A stretch of DNA of 64,000 nucleotides from Pelagicoccus sp. (GTDB lineage: Bacteria; Verrucomicrobiota; Verrucomicrobiia; Opitutales; Opitutaceae): NCBI GenBank assembly GCA_028284635.1, contig JANQRJ010000033.1, forward strand, positions 1 through 64,000, written 5' to 3'. Under the pieces are notes generated by a model that saw nothing but the letters and a program-made list of their open reading frames with translations, was not told the origin of the DNA and made no database searches. A program made the translations under genes and the position numbers. Of the stretch, positions 18,252 to 27,906 are shown piece by piece (positions within the stretch are counted from its first letter, which is position 1; every line of letters begins with the position of its first letter).

Positions 18252-20792
18252 ATGACCTATCACAACCTCCTCCCGAAAATCGTCCGCCGCGCCATGCTAG
18301 CGTTTCTGGTCGCCGTCCTCAGCCAACTCGCCATCGCCCAGAGCGGCGACACCGAGACGAAGATTCAACTCATGACCGAGGCCCTCCAGGCGCGCGATGC
18401 GGGCAATCTCTCCCTCGCCAAAAGCAAACTCGAAGAGCTGCTCGCCATCGCTCCCAACGACGCGTCCGTAAAGCGGATACTCGGCAGCGTGGATCGCATG
18501 ATCGAGAGCCAGGCTTCAGGTTCCGCCAACAGCTCCGTCGAACCTGCCGACAGACTTGCCGCCCTGCAGAGCGAAGCCGAGTACCTCGCTCGCCTCGAGA
18601 CCGAACGCATCGAAAAGGCGATGCAAAGCGCTCGCGAGATGCGCGAAGTCGCTCGTCGCCAGGCGAGGAGAGGGGAGTACGATTCTTCCCTCAAGACGAT
18701 AAGTCGCGCCATCGCAGCTCTCGAGCCGAACCCCATGACCCAAGTTCTCATCGAGGAGCTCAAGCGCGACGAACGCGACTTCCTACGTCAGCGTTCCCAG
18801 TACCAGGCCACCAGAGCCAGCGGCTCGCCAGAGTCCATTTCCATCTACGAATCCAGTCCCGATTTCGTAAAGCTCCAGGAGCAGATCGAGGTCCTGCACC
18901 TGCGTGGCCGCAGCCAGTTTTTCGCCGGCGACATCGAAGGCGCAGAGGCCACCTACAAGCAGATCGAGGCTCTCGACCCCAGCAATGAGCTCGCCAAGAA
19001 CTTCCTCATCCGCATCGCCCGCGAACGCCAGTCCACCGCCTATCTCAACAAGCTCAAAACCCGCGAACAGCTCCTGCAGGAAGTCTCCAGTGCCTGGCAG
19101 CGCCCGAGCATCTACGAGGAGCGTCCAGGTATCGAATCTTCGGATACGGAATCCATACCCCTCATCGAGAAACTCGAACGCATTATCATTCCCAACGTCA
19201 ACTTCACCGAAGTCGAGCTAAGCAAGGTCGTCAACACGCTCAGCGCCATCTCGGAACAGTTCGACGCCACCAACATCGGAAACAAAGGAGTGAACCTCGT
19301 CCTGCTCGATCCCGATCGTCTCGATCCCGCAGTCAGCATCACCCTGCGCAACCTCCCATTGAAGCGCATCCTCGACTTCATCGTCGACTCCGTCGGCTAC
19401 CAGTACGAAGTCGAAGCCGATGCCGTGGTAGTGCGTCCCGGCGGCGAGCGAACCAATCTCGATACGGACTTTTTCCCCATCTCTCGCTCCACGGTAATCC
19501 GCATGACTGGCGGCAGCGCCACCTCCTCGCTCTCTCGCGTGACTGACGACCCCTTCTTCGATTCGAGCGGCGAAGGCCTGATAGGTGGAGGGATATCGAG
19601 CGATGCCGAAACCATCCAGCGCTTTCTCCAGCAAGCCGGGGTCGACTTCGTCGGCGTCGAAGGTAGCACCCTGGCCTATGACGGTTCGGCCATGATCGTC
19701 ACCCAAAGCCCGCGGAATCTGGAGCGTATCCGAAACATCCTCAATCGCTACACCGACGTGAAGCAGGTCGAGATCGAAGCCAAATTCCTCGAGATCCAGG
19801 AAGGAACGCTTGAGGAGCTAGGTTTCGACTGGGTCGTCAACGAGAATCCAGGCGATCCACTCACCGCCACCGGTGGGGACGAAATCTACCGCAGCAGCCT
19901 GCGCAGCTTGGCCAACGCCGCCTCACCCTCCACTGCCAGCAGCTCCATCATCGTCGGTGGCGAAGTCATAGACAGCATCACCGCGCCTCAACTTCCCGGC
20001 GCCAATCTGCTCGGCGTCGGCGCCCAGCCCTTTACGAACATCATTGGAAGCGTCGATGAAGTGAATCTCAACGTCGCCATCCGCGCCCTTTCCCAGAAGT
20101 CCGGCTCCGACCTGCTCAGCGCCCCCAAGGTCACCGTGCTCTCCGGCAATCTCGCCGAAATCAACGTCAGCCAGGAATTCCGCTACCCGACCCGTTACTC
20201 CGACACCGAAAGCGACGTCGGTAGCACCTCCGGTTCCGAAGCCGGCAGCGCAGGCGTAACCATCACTCCAGGCACGCCCGAAGACTTCGTCGTGCGCAAC
20301 GTCGGCGTCGAACTCTCCGTCACCCCCACCGTCGAAGAAGACGATTACAGCATCACGCTCGAGATGAATCCCAGAGTCACCGAGTTCGAAGGCTTCGTCG
20401 AATACGGCGGGCCCAGCATCGCCATCTCCGGCGGCCAAGTCGTCAAGACGCCCTCCGGCTTCTTCCAACCCATCTTCGCGGTGCGCGAAGTCGCTACCAA
20501 GGTTACTATCTGGGACGGCGCCACTGTAGTCATGGGTGGCATGACTCGAGAGGACGTCATCACCGTCAACGACAAGGTGCCCTTCCTCGGCGACATTCCA
20601 TTCTTCGGCCGTTTCTTCCGCTCGGAAGGCGAGAGCACCGCCAAGCGCAACCTGCTCATTTTCGTGACCGCCAACCTCGTCAGCCCCGGCGGCTCCCCCA
20701 AACGCCAGACCCTGCGCGGCGTCCAACCCGGATCCCTCTTCCAAAATCCGACCATCGTCACCCCAGCCGGCAGCGAATCGCGCAGCAACTGA
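18252..20792 (+). CDS. Secretin (type II/III secretion/PilQ family; Amuc_1098-like)
   Basis: Signal peptide, TPR-like N-terminus, secretin signature VPFLGDIPFFGRFFRSEGESTAKRNLLIFVTANLV. Confidence 0.9.
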   Translation: MTYHNLLPKIVRRAMLAFLVAVLSQLAIAQSGDTETKIQLMTEALQARDAGNLSLAKSKLEELLAIAPNDASVKRILGSVDRMIESQASGSANSSVEPADRLAALQSEAEYLARLETERIEKAMQSAREMREVARRQARRGEYDSSLKTISRAIAALEPNPMTQVLIEELKRDERDFLRQRSQYQATRASGSPESISIYESSPDFVKLQEQIEVLHLRGRSQFFAGDIEGAEATYKQIEALDPSNELAKNFLIRIARERQSTAYLNKLKTREQLLQEVSSAWQRPSIYEERPGIESSDTESIPLIEKLERIIIPNVNFTEVELSKVVNTLSAISEQFDATNIGNKGVNLVLLDPDRLDPAVSITLRNLPLKRILDFIVDSVGYQYEVEADAVVVRPGGERTNLDTDFFPISRSTVIRMTGGSATSSLSRVTDDPFFDSSGEGLIGGGISSDAETIQRFLQQAGVDFVGVEGSTLAYDGSAMIVTQSPRNLERIRNILNRYTDVKQVEIEAKFLEIQEGTLEELGFDWVVNENPGDPLTATGGDEIYRSSLRSLANAASPSTASSSIIVGGEVIDSITAPQLPGANLLGVGAQPFTNIIGSVDEVNLNVAIRALSQKSGSDLLSAPKVTVLSGNLAEINVSQEFRYPTRYSDTESDVGSTSGSEAGSAGVTITPGTPEDFVVRNVGVELSVTPTVEEDDYSITLEMNPRVTEFEGFVEYGGPSIAISGGQVVKTPSGFFQPIFAVREVATKVTIWDGATVVMGGMTREDVITVNDKVPFLGDIPFFGRFFRSEGESTAKRNLLIFVTANLVSPGGSPKRQTLRGVQPGSLFQNPTIVTPAGSESRSN

Positions 20793-20872
20793 GGAAGCGA
20801 AGAACGAAGAGTTAAAAGTGAAAAGCGGTTGAGAATAGCTTTTCACTCTTCGTTTTTCACTCTTCACTTCGC
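20793..20872. repeat. Long imperfect hairpin 'gaagcgaagaacgaagag...aaaagc / gcttttcactcttcgtttttcactcttcacttcgc'
   Basis: Arms read directly, between secretin and exonuclease genes. Confidence 0.8.
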
Positions 20873-20874
20873 CC

Positions 20875-21762
20875 ATGGCGAAATACCTCCTGATAGATGG
20901 CTACAACATGGCCTTTCGCGCCTTCTATGCGGTCAAGGACCTGACTCGCTCGGACGGTTTTCCAACCAATGCTCTCTACGGTTGGGTTCGTTCCATGTGG
21001 AAGGTGCTCGACGACCAAAAGCCGGATTTCGTCACCGTCTTCTTCGACCTCGGAGGAGCCCGGGACAAGCTAGCTCTCCTGCCTGAGTACAAGGCGAACC
21101 GCGGCGAGACTCCAGAGGATTTCGAGAAGCAGATGCCCACGATCAAGCGCCTGACTCGAGCTATGGGCTTCGGACTGATAGAAGAGGATGGCGTGGAATC
21201 CGACGACTTGCTCGCCGCCTACGCCACGCGACTCGTGGCTGCCAAGCCGGACGCTTTCGTGCAGATAGTCAGCGCCGACAAGGATTTCGCCCAATCGGTC
21301 ACGGAACGCATTCACCTGCTTTTACCTCCGCCCACCGCCAATCCGCGACTCGGTTGGCGCGAGCTGGATCCTTCCGGGGTCGAAGGGAAGTTCGGCCTGC
21401 CGCCCGAGCAGATCGTCGACTACCTGTCCCTGATCGGCGACACCTCGGACAACATCGCCGGCGTACCTGGTTGTGGGCCTAAGACCGCAGTGAAGTGGCT
21501 TCTCGAGTACGGCTCGATCGACGGCGTGTTGGCAAACGCTTCCGAAATCAAACCGCCCCGCTTTCGAGAACTGCTGCCCGAGCTGGAGGAACGCCTTAAG
21601 ATAAACCGGCAGATCATCCGCTTCGATCTAACCCACGGTGATGAAGAAATGGATACAGGTAGCCTGGCCTTCGACGAACTCTGCTCGATTCTAGAGGAGA
21701 TGGAAATGAAGACTCATGTCGCCGAAGCCAAAAAGCGCTACGCCCAAGCAGAGCTCTTCTAG
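20875..21762 (+). CDS. 5'-3' exonuclease (flap endonuclease / Pol I N-terminal domain-like)
   Basis: YLLIDGYNMAFRAFYA, ESDDLLAAYA, VSADKDFAQSV, GDTSDNIAGVPGCGPKTA. Confidence 0.9.
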   Translation: MAKYLLIDGYNMAFRAFYAVKDLTRSDGFPTNALYGWVRSMWKVLDDQKPDFVTVFFDLGGARDKLALLPEYKANRGETPEDFEKQMPTIKRLTRAMGFGLIEEDGVESDDLLAAYATRLVAAKPDAFVQIVSADKDFAQSVTERIHLLLPPPTANPRLGWRELDPSGVEGKFGLPPEQIVDYLSLIGDTSDNIAGVPGCGPKTAVKWLLEYGSIDGVLANASEIKPPRFRELLPELEERLKINRQIIRFDLTHGDEEMDTGSLAFDELCSILEEMEMKTHVAEAKKRYAQAELF

Positions 21763-21769
21763 ACCCCCA

Positions 21770-21866
21770 AAAAAAATCCTACTCCTCCTCTTAATCTTCC
21801 TCCTAATCCCAAAATCCTGAAGAATGAGGATTAAAAGGAGGAGTAGGAGGAAGATTAGGATCCTAA
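21770..21866. repeat. Polypyrimidine/polypurine hairpin 'cctactcctcctcttaatcttcctcctaatcc...ggattaaaaggaggagtaggaggaagattagg'
   Basis: Complementary low-complexity arms in convergent intergenic space. Confidence 0.75.
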
Positions 21867-21887
21867 ATGAGGCTCTCGCCGCGTTCG

Positions 21888-22646
21888 CTACCCTTCCGGC
21901 GTATACGAAGCCAGTTTGCTCGCCAGCGCTTCGATGGAGGCTTTGGCGTTCAGCACGAAGACGTACTCCCCTTGCTTCCACTTGCTGATCGTCCAGCCGC
22001 TTCCTCTCTCCTCGTATTCGATATCTTCAGACGCCTTGAAGTTCGGGAAGTCCTGCTCGTAGCCAATGTAGAGATGGTAGACCTCCTCCGCATTGAAGCA
22101 CATGATGGCGACGCGCCGCTCGGACCAGTCTAGCGGGCGACAACCAATGCCTTCCAGAGCGAGAAGCCGAGGTGGCAGATTGTCGGGCAGGTCGAAATCG
22201 TTTTCCATCAGCCAATTCCTCAAGCTCTGCGTGTCGCGATTGAAATAGCTGAGGCGAGGCCCGTCTTTCGAGTAGACATAGGCGCGCTCGACAAGCGGGC
22301 CAGTGTAGTCGTCGCTGCGGTCTACGACGAAGGCGAGGTAGACATAGCCTGCCAAAGCGACGGCGGCAGCCATGGCAACCCAGTTACGCAGACGGGCGAA
22401 GCCACCGCGTTTACGTTCCTGGCCTGCAAGCGTTTCGCGCAGGGCGGAGTGCAAATCGGACGGGACGGCGCTCTCGGCTAGGCGATCGCGGATGTGCCGA
22501 TCCTCTTCCTTTTGACTCTTCCACCAGGCGGCCAGTTCTGGATCGCTCTCCGTCATGGAGACGGCTTCTTGCCAACTGGCGTCTTCGATAGGTTCATTGC
22601 CGAGCGTGTAGCTGCTCAGGATTAGTTTGGCTTCGTGCTTAGTCAT
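21888..22646 (-). CDS. Putative anti-sigma factor (single TM)
   Basis: Overlaps ECF sigma gene; cytoplasmic N-terminus then TM WVAMAAAVALAGYVYLAFVV. Confidence 0.6.
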   Translation of the reverse strand: MTKHEAKLILSSYTLGNEPIEDASWQEAVSMTESDPELAAWWKSQKEEDRHIRDRLAESAVPSDLHSALRETLAGQERKRGGFARLRNWVAMAAAVALAGYVYLAFVVDRSDDYTGPLVERAYVYSKDGPRLSYFNRDTQSLRNWLMENDFDLPDNLPPRLLALEGIGCRPLDWSERRVAIMCFNAEEVYHLYIGYEQDFPNFKASEDIEYEERGSGWTISKWKQGEYVFVLNAKASIEALASKLASYTPEG

Positions 22647-23181
22647 TGGATACCTTTCTCTGCTGGCCGGAGAAACGGACGATGTTCGACTGTTGGACGG
22701 GCGCCTCTAGGCAGGTTTTCAAGACGTCCTTTCCCCTAGACAGTCTGGACATGACCGTTCCGATGGGAATTTCCAGGATTTCCGCGATTTCCTTGTAAGA
22801 GTAGGATTCGAGATAGTAGAGGGACACGACTTGCCTGTATCCGTTTTTCAATCGCATGAGCGCCTCCATTACGTCGTTGGCCTCGGTCTTCATGATCTGC
22901 TCGACTCTGTCGCTGGAATGTTCTTCGGACTGGGTCGCTTCTTCCCAGGAATCGAAACGCGAGCTCCGTTTAGCCAGTCGCAGGAATTCTCGATAGAGGG
23001 TAGTGTAGAGCCAGGACTTGACCGCCTTGGGCGATCGAATGGAAGACCGTTTCTTCGCCAATCGCAGAAACGCCTCTTGGGTCAGGTCCCAAGCGTCGTC
23101 TCTAGACCGCGTCAGGCTCAAGGCGAAGCGGTAGAGGTTCTGGTAGTGCTCGTCTACGATAGTCTGAAGTTGAAAAGGCAT
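22639..23181 (-). CDS. ECF-type RNA polymerase sigma factor
   Basis: DDAWDLTQEAFLRLAKKRSSIRSPKAVKSWLYTTLYREFL; YKEIAEILEIPIGTVMSRLSRGKDVL. Confidence 0.92.
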   Translation of the reverse strand: MPFQLQTIVDEHYQNLYRFALSLTRSRDDAWDLTQEAFLRLAKKRSSIRSPKAVKSWLYTTLYREFLRLAKRSSRFDSWEEATQSEEHSSDRVEQIMKTEANDVMEALMRLKNGYRQVVSLYYLESYSYKEIAEILEIPIGTVMSRLSRGKDVLKTCLEAPVQQSNIVRFSGQQRKVSND

Positions 23182-23467
23182 GCGAATCAGCTCTTGAACA
23201 ACGGCTTAGAAACCCGGCCTGAAGCATTTATTCCCCAGAATCTGCCACTCAGGCTATCTCAATACCATAATAGTTTATCAATCAACAACTTGCCGCATAA
23301 TTATTCAACGTTGTCTTCTTACGTGGCATGATTGGTTTTGTATGGGAGGTCCGATTAAAAGCGCGTGCTAGCTATCATCTCGGAGACGCTTTGATCGCGC
23401 CCTTGCATGGATGGGATCCAATTAATCGGTTGCTTAGGGAGAGGGGGCTGCTATCTCGCTTGCTCCG

Positions 23468-25060
23468 ATGGAGCTGCCTCGCATCCAAACCGTTGACGTT
23501 ATTCTTCCCCTGGAGCAGTCCGAAGATGTCGAGCTTTGGAAGAAGAAGGCGGCCCGCAAGCTGAGGATCCATCCCAAGTCGATCCAGGACATACGCTTGC
23601 GCAAGCACTCGATCGACTCGCGCAAGCGGCCTTTGCGTATCCAGCTAAGGCTGGAGCTATCGCAAGAGGGTCCATTGCCGGAAGAGCCTGTCTTGTCGCC
23701 GAACTATCCGAATCTGGCCAAGGAAGCGGATCGAATCGTTATCGTGGGTAGCGGTCCTGCGGGCATCTTCGCTGCTTTGCGTTGCATTGAACTCGGCCTG
23801 AAGCCGGTGTTGTTGGAGCGGGGCAAGGACGCCATCGCTCGCCGCTTCGATCTAGGGCCGATTTTAAAAGAGGGTCGAGTCATCGAGGATTCGAACTACT
23901 GTTTCGGCGAGGGCGGAGCGGGCACTTACTCGGATGGCAAGCTGTATACGAGGGCAACCAAGCGCGGGCCGGTGCGCAAGGTCTACGAAACTCTGGTAGC
24001 CCACGGAGCCCCTCCGAGGATATTGACCGATGCCCATCCGCATATCGGCTCGAACCTTTTGCCCAACGTGGTAAGGGCCTTGCGCAAATCGATCCTGGGG
24101 GCGGGCGGCGAAGTTCGTTTCGAGACCAAGGCGACGGACTTGCTGCGTTCCGTCGACGGTAGGACGCTGCGTGGCGTGGCGACTTCGAAGGGCGAAGAGA
24201 TCCTGGGGCGAGCCGTCATTCTGGCGACCGGACACAGCGCTCGGGATGTCTACGGGATGCTGCGCCGGGAGGGCTTGCGGCTCGAGCGCAAGCCGTTCGC
24301 GGTTGGAGTGAGGATCGAGCATCCCCAGGACTTGATCGACAGTATTCAGTACCACTACGAACGGGGTACAGAGCGACCTCGGATCCTCCCGGCCGCCAAG
24401 TATCGGTTGGCCACGAAGATCGACGATCGCGGCGTGCATTCGTTTTGCATGTGTCCGGGAGGCTTCATCGTGCCGGCGGCTACCGAGAACGACGAAGTGG
24501 TGGTCAATGGAATGTCGCTGGCGCGGCGCGATTCTCCCTTCGCCAACAGCGGCATGGTCGTGACCGTGGAGCCCGAAGATACGGACGATCTGCAGGCCGA
24601 GCACGGCGCCCTTTCCGGTATCGCGTTCCAGAAAGGCCTGGAAATTCTGGCCTCGAAGTCTGGTGGCGGACGACAAAAGGCTCCCGCCCAGCGGGTCACG
24701 GACTTTCTGGCGGGGCGGATTTCCGAGGCGTTGCCGAAGACCAGCTATTTTCCTGGCCTGACGAGCGCTCCGCTTCACGAGCTGTTGCCTAAGTTCGTTG
24801 CCAGGCGCATGGCGGAAGGCCTACGGTTGTTCGGCAAATCGATGAGCGGCTACCTGACGGAAGAGGCCTGCTTGATCGGTTTCGAAACGCGAACGAGTTC
24901 GCCAGTGCGTATTCCCAGGGATGATACGACTTTGCAGCACCCTGAGCTGGCTGGCCTGATTCCGTGCGGGGAGGGCGCCGGATTCGCGGGCGGCATTGTT
25001 TCGGCCGCTTTGGACGGCATGCGTTGCGCGGAAGCCGCAGCGGTTGCGAAGGTCGGCTGA
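23468..25060 (+). CDS. FAD-dependent oxidoreductase (COG2509-like)
   Basis: VIVGSGPAGIFAALRCIELGLKPVLLERG; GEGAGFAGGIVSAALDGMRCAEA. Confidence 0.88.
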   Translation: MELPRIQTVDVILPLEQSEDVELWKKKAARKLRIHPKSIQDIRLRKHSIDSRKRPLRIQLRLELSQEGPLPEEPVLSPNYPNLAKEADRIVIVGSGPAGIFAALRCIELGLKPVLLERGKDAIARRFDLGPILKEGRVIEDSNYCFGEGGAGTYSDGKLYTRATKRGPVRKVYETLVAHGAPPRILTDAHPHIGSNLLPNVVRALRKSILGAGGEVRFETKATDLLRSVDGRTLRGVATSKGEEILGRAVILATGHSARDVYGMLRREGLRLERKPFAVGVRIEHPQDLIDSIQYHYERGTERPRILPAAKYRLATKIDDRGVHSFCMCPGGFIVPAATENDEVVVNGMSLARRDSPFANSGMVVTVEPEDTDDLQAEHGALSGIAFQKGLEILASKSGGGRQKAPAQRVTDFLAGRISEALPKTSYFPGLTSAPLHELLPKFVARRMAEGLRLFGKSMSGYLTEEACLIGFETRTSSPVRIPRDDTTLQHPELAGLIPCGEGAGFAGGIVSAALDGMRCAEAAAVAKVG

Positions 25061-25063
25061 TCG

Positions 25064-25801
25064 ATGGACTACCGCAACGCAGCGCAAGCTTTGCCTTGGT
25101 GTCGGGGTTCGCGTATCCTGACTTGCGATACGAACGGATTGCTGGCGATAGACAAGCCGGCAGGAGTCCTATCGCATCCGAATCGAAAGAAGGACAAGGG
25201 AGTCGCCCTGCTGGAAGCGCCTTACGATGCGAAGCTGCAAGCGTATCGGATCGCGGATCCCTCGGAAGGGGACGAGCTCTCGGTCTACTTGCTCAATCGG
25301 CTGGACTCTGCGACTTCCGGGGTAGTGCTGTTGGCCTTGCGTTCGGATGTGGCGGAAGCGGTTTTGAAGGAATTCGCGGCCAAGGCGGTGGCAAAACGCT
25401 ACAGCGCCCTGGTCTTCGGATCCTGCCGCAGCGGCCCGACTGTTTGGAGGGACAGGATCTCGATACGGCATGCGGAGGGGGGAGTGCGAGCCGCCACTGG
25501 CGGTGGAGCGCAGGCGGAAACGCGGCTAGCGAAGGTGGAGCCCTACCAGGCTAGCCTGCCGATGAATCGCTTGACCCTCATGCCAGTGACCGGACGCACC
25601 CATCAGTTGCGAATCCAGTCGGCCAAACGTGGCCTGCCGATAGCTGGCGACCGCACCTACGGAGACTTTGCCAAGAACAAGCTTTTCGCCAAGGCAAGCG
25701 GGATAAAGCGCCTCTGTCTCCACTGCGCGGAGACGGAGCTTGCCTACACGCTCGGAGGTCGTCGTTTTTCGATGAAGGCAAGATCGGAGAGACCTTTTTG
25801 A
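25064..25801 (+). CDS. RluA-family pseudouridine synthase
   Basis: LNRLDSATSGVVLLA; PVTGRTHQLRIQSAKRGLPIAGDRTYG. Confidence 0.9.
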   Translation: MDYRNAAQALPWCRGSRILTCDTNGLLAIDKPAGVLSHPNRKKDKGVALLEAPYDAKLQAYRIADPSEGDELSVYLLNRLDSATSGVVLLALRSDVAEAVLKEFAAKAVAKRYSALVFGSCRSGPTVWRDRISIRHAEGGVRAATGGGAQAETRLAKVEPYQASLPMNRLTLMPVTGRTHQLRIQSAKRGLPIAGDRTYGDFAKNKLFAKASGIKRLCLHCAETELAYTLGGRRFSMKARSERPF

Positions 25802-25805
25802 ATAC

Positions 25806-26810
25806 ATGGAAGACTTTATGAACTACGTTGCAGACGCAAACAGATATGGAAAAGCTGAATACAGGCGTTGCGGTAGAAGCGGACTCAAGCTCCCTCTCGT
25901 TTCGCTCGGCCTCTGGCACAACTTCGGAAGCGTGGACGTTTTCGAAAACGCGAAGAAGATGGCCTGCTTTGCCTTCGACCATGGAATCACGCATTTCGAT
26001 TTGGCCAACAACTATGGACCGATTCCTGGCTCGGCCGAGAAGTGTTTCGGACGCATTCTCAAAGAAAGTCTTGGCGCCTACCGAGACGAGTTAATCGTGT
26101 CGTCGAAAGCCGGATACGTCATGTGGGATGGCCCCTACGGCGGTCTCGGAAGCAAGAAGCATATGGTCGCGAGCTTAGATCAAAGTTTGCAGCGGATAGG
26201 GGGCGACTATCTCGACATCTTCTATTCGCACCGGCCCGATCCGGATACGCCGATCGAAGAGACAGTCGATGCCCTGGAGTACGCGGTCCGTTCCGGCAAG
26301 GCCTTGTACGTCGGCATCTCCAACTACTCGGCGGAGCAAACCGTCGCCGCAGCGGAAGAATTGGCCCAGCGAGGCATTCGCTGCCTGATTCATCAGACGC
26401 GCTACAACATGCTCGACCGTCGGCCCGAGCCTGATCTGTTTGAGACGCTTGACCGCATTGGCATGGGAGCGATCTGCTTCAGTCCCTTAGCCCAGGGCAT
26501 TCTCAGCGACCGCTACCTTGAGGGGGTACCGAGCGATTCGCGGGCGATTCGGGGGCATTTTCTAACCGAGGACAAAGTCAGAGAACGTCAGGATCTGGCC
26601 AAGAAGCTCGCCAAAATCGCAAAAGGGCGGGGCCAGACACTTGCTCAGATGGCTTTGGCTTGGGTCCTGCAGCGCGAAACGGTTTGCTCGGCTCTGGTCG
26701 GAGCGAGCTCCACGACCCAGATTGCGGAGAATCTGGAAGCTCTGGAGAACACAGAGTTTTCGTCGGAAGAACTACAGCAAATCGACGCTTTGACGGTTCT
26801 AGAGAACTAG
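25806..26810 (+). CDS. Aldo/keto reductase (YghZ-like)
   Basis: YRRCGRSGLKLPLVSLGLWHNFG; DIFYSHRPDPDTPIEETVDAL. Confidence 0.9.
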   Translation: MEDFMNYVADANRYGKAEYRRCGRSGLKLPLVSLGLWHNFGSVDVFENAKKMACFAFDHGITHFDLANNYGPIPGSAEKCFGRILKESLGAYRDELIVSSKAGYVMWDGPYGGLGSKKHMVASLDQSLQRIGGDYLDIFYSHRPDPDTPIEETVDALEYAVRSGKALYVGISNYSAEQTVAAAEELAQRGIRCLIHQTRYNMLDRRPEPDLFETLDRIGMGAICFSPLAQGILSDRYLEGVPSDSRAIRGHFLTEDKVRERQDLAKKLAKIAKGRGQTLAQMALAWVLQRETVCSALVGASSTTQIAENLEALENTEFSSEELQQIDALTVLEN

Positions 26811-26844
26811 ACGCGTGGCCTAAGGCGTTCCCGCGAAACGAGTC

Positions 26845-27762
26845 CTATTTCGCTTCTTCCTCCTCGTCATCAGGTTCGGGATCGCCGAGCTGTTCGAGCA
26901 GGTGCTTGGTGAGCTTGATATAGTCTTCGGCGAGATTGATAGACGCGTCCTGCTTGGACATCAGCACGGTTGGCACGCCCAGCATGACGGCTCGGCCCAC
27001 AGTCACTGAGTGCCGGATCAGGTCCGGATAGATGTGAGTCGTAGCCGCGACTTTGCCTTGGTCTTTGAAGCGCTCGATCTGCGCGTTGAAACGCTCGAGT
27101 GGGACGTGAATCTTGGTACCAGGTTTGACCGCGTTGAGGGCCACTCCGATTATCTCCGGGGTCGGAGCGCCGGCCTCCTCTCGGTGAGCGGCGGAGCGTT
27201 TCTTGAAATCGGCAAGCTTGTCGGCAAGCAGGTGGAAGCCGATGATGCTCAGAGCGTCGGGGTTCGAAGGAACGAGGACGCTGTCCGAGCTGAATAGGGC
27301 GCACTGCGTGGAGTAGAAGAAGTTCGGCGGGCAATCGAAAAGAATGAAGTCGTAGTCGTCCTCGATGGTCGAAATCGCCTCGTGGAAGCGGAGGTAGAAG
27401 GGGCGGTCATCCTGCTTCTCCACCTCATGTTCCAAATCCATGAGCGAAAACGAGGCTGGGGCGAGGTCGAGGCGAGGCAGCATCTCGTCGCCATCGGCGT
27501 CTCGGATAGGGCTTTTCTGGATACAATCCCGCATTTCGGAGTTCGGATCCTTGAACAAATTCAGCACGAATTTCTTCGGATCGCGGTTGAGGCTGTTCCA
27601 GCGGTCCAATCTCATCAGCCAGATGCTGGCGTTGCTCTGGGCGTCGAAGTCGACAATGAGGGTGCGACGGCCCATGTAGGCCAGACAGGCTCCCATGTTT
27701 ACGATGAGCGAAGTCTTTCCTACGCCCCCCTTGATGTTGAGAAAGCTGATTTTCTTTGCCAT
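26845..27762 (-). CDS. Orphan ParA/MinD-type ATPase
   Basis: MAKKISFLNIKGGVGKTSLIVNMGACLA deviant Walker A; FILFDCPPNF; start at 27762 inside ORF 26845..27807. Confidence 0.88.
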   Translation of the reverse strand: MAKKISFLNIKGGVGKTSLIVNMGACLAYMGRRTLIVDFDAQSNASIWLMRLDRWNSLNRDPKKFVLNLFKDPNSEMRDCIQKSPIRDADGDEMLPRLDLAPASFSLMDLEHEVEKQDDRPFYLRFHEAISTIEDDYDFILFDCPPNFFYSTQCALFSSDSVLVPSNPDALSIIGFHLLADKLADFKKRSAAHREEAGAPTPEIIGVALNAVKPGTKIHVPLERFNAQIERFKDQGKVAATTHIYPDLIRHSVTVGRAVMLGVPTVLMSKQDASINLAEDYIKLTKHLLEQLGDPEPDDEEEEAK

Positions 27763-27906
27763 AGAGATCGAGATGGAATGAAGGGTTAGTATTGGCGCGG
27801 GTCGCAAAGAAAATTAGGGTCTTCGGTCTGTTTAACAATTCTTTAAACGCGAAGCTGTCGATCACAGTTTACAGCCTTTTCCGGCCCGTTAATTTTCCTA
27901 GTTTCG

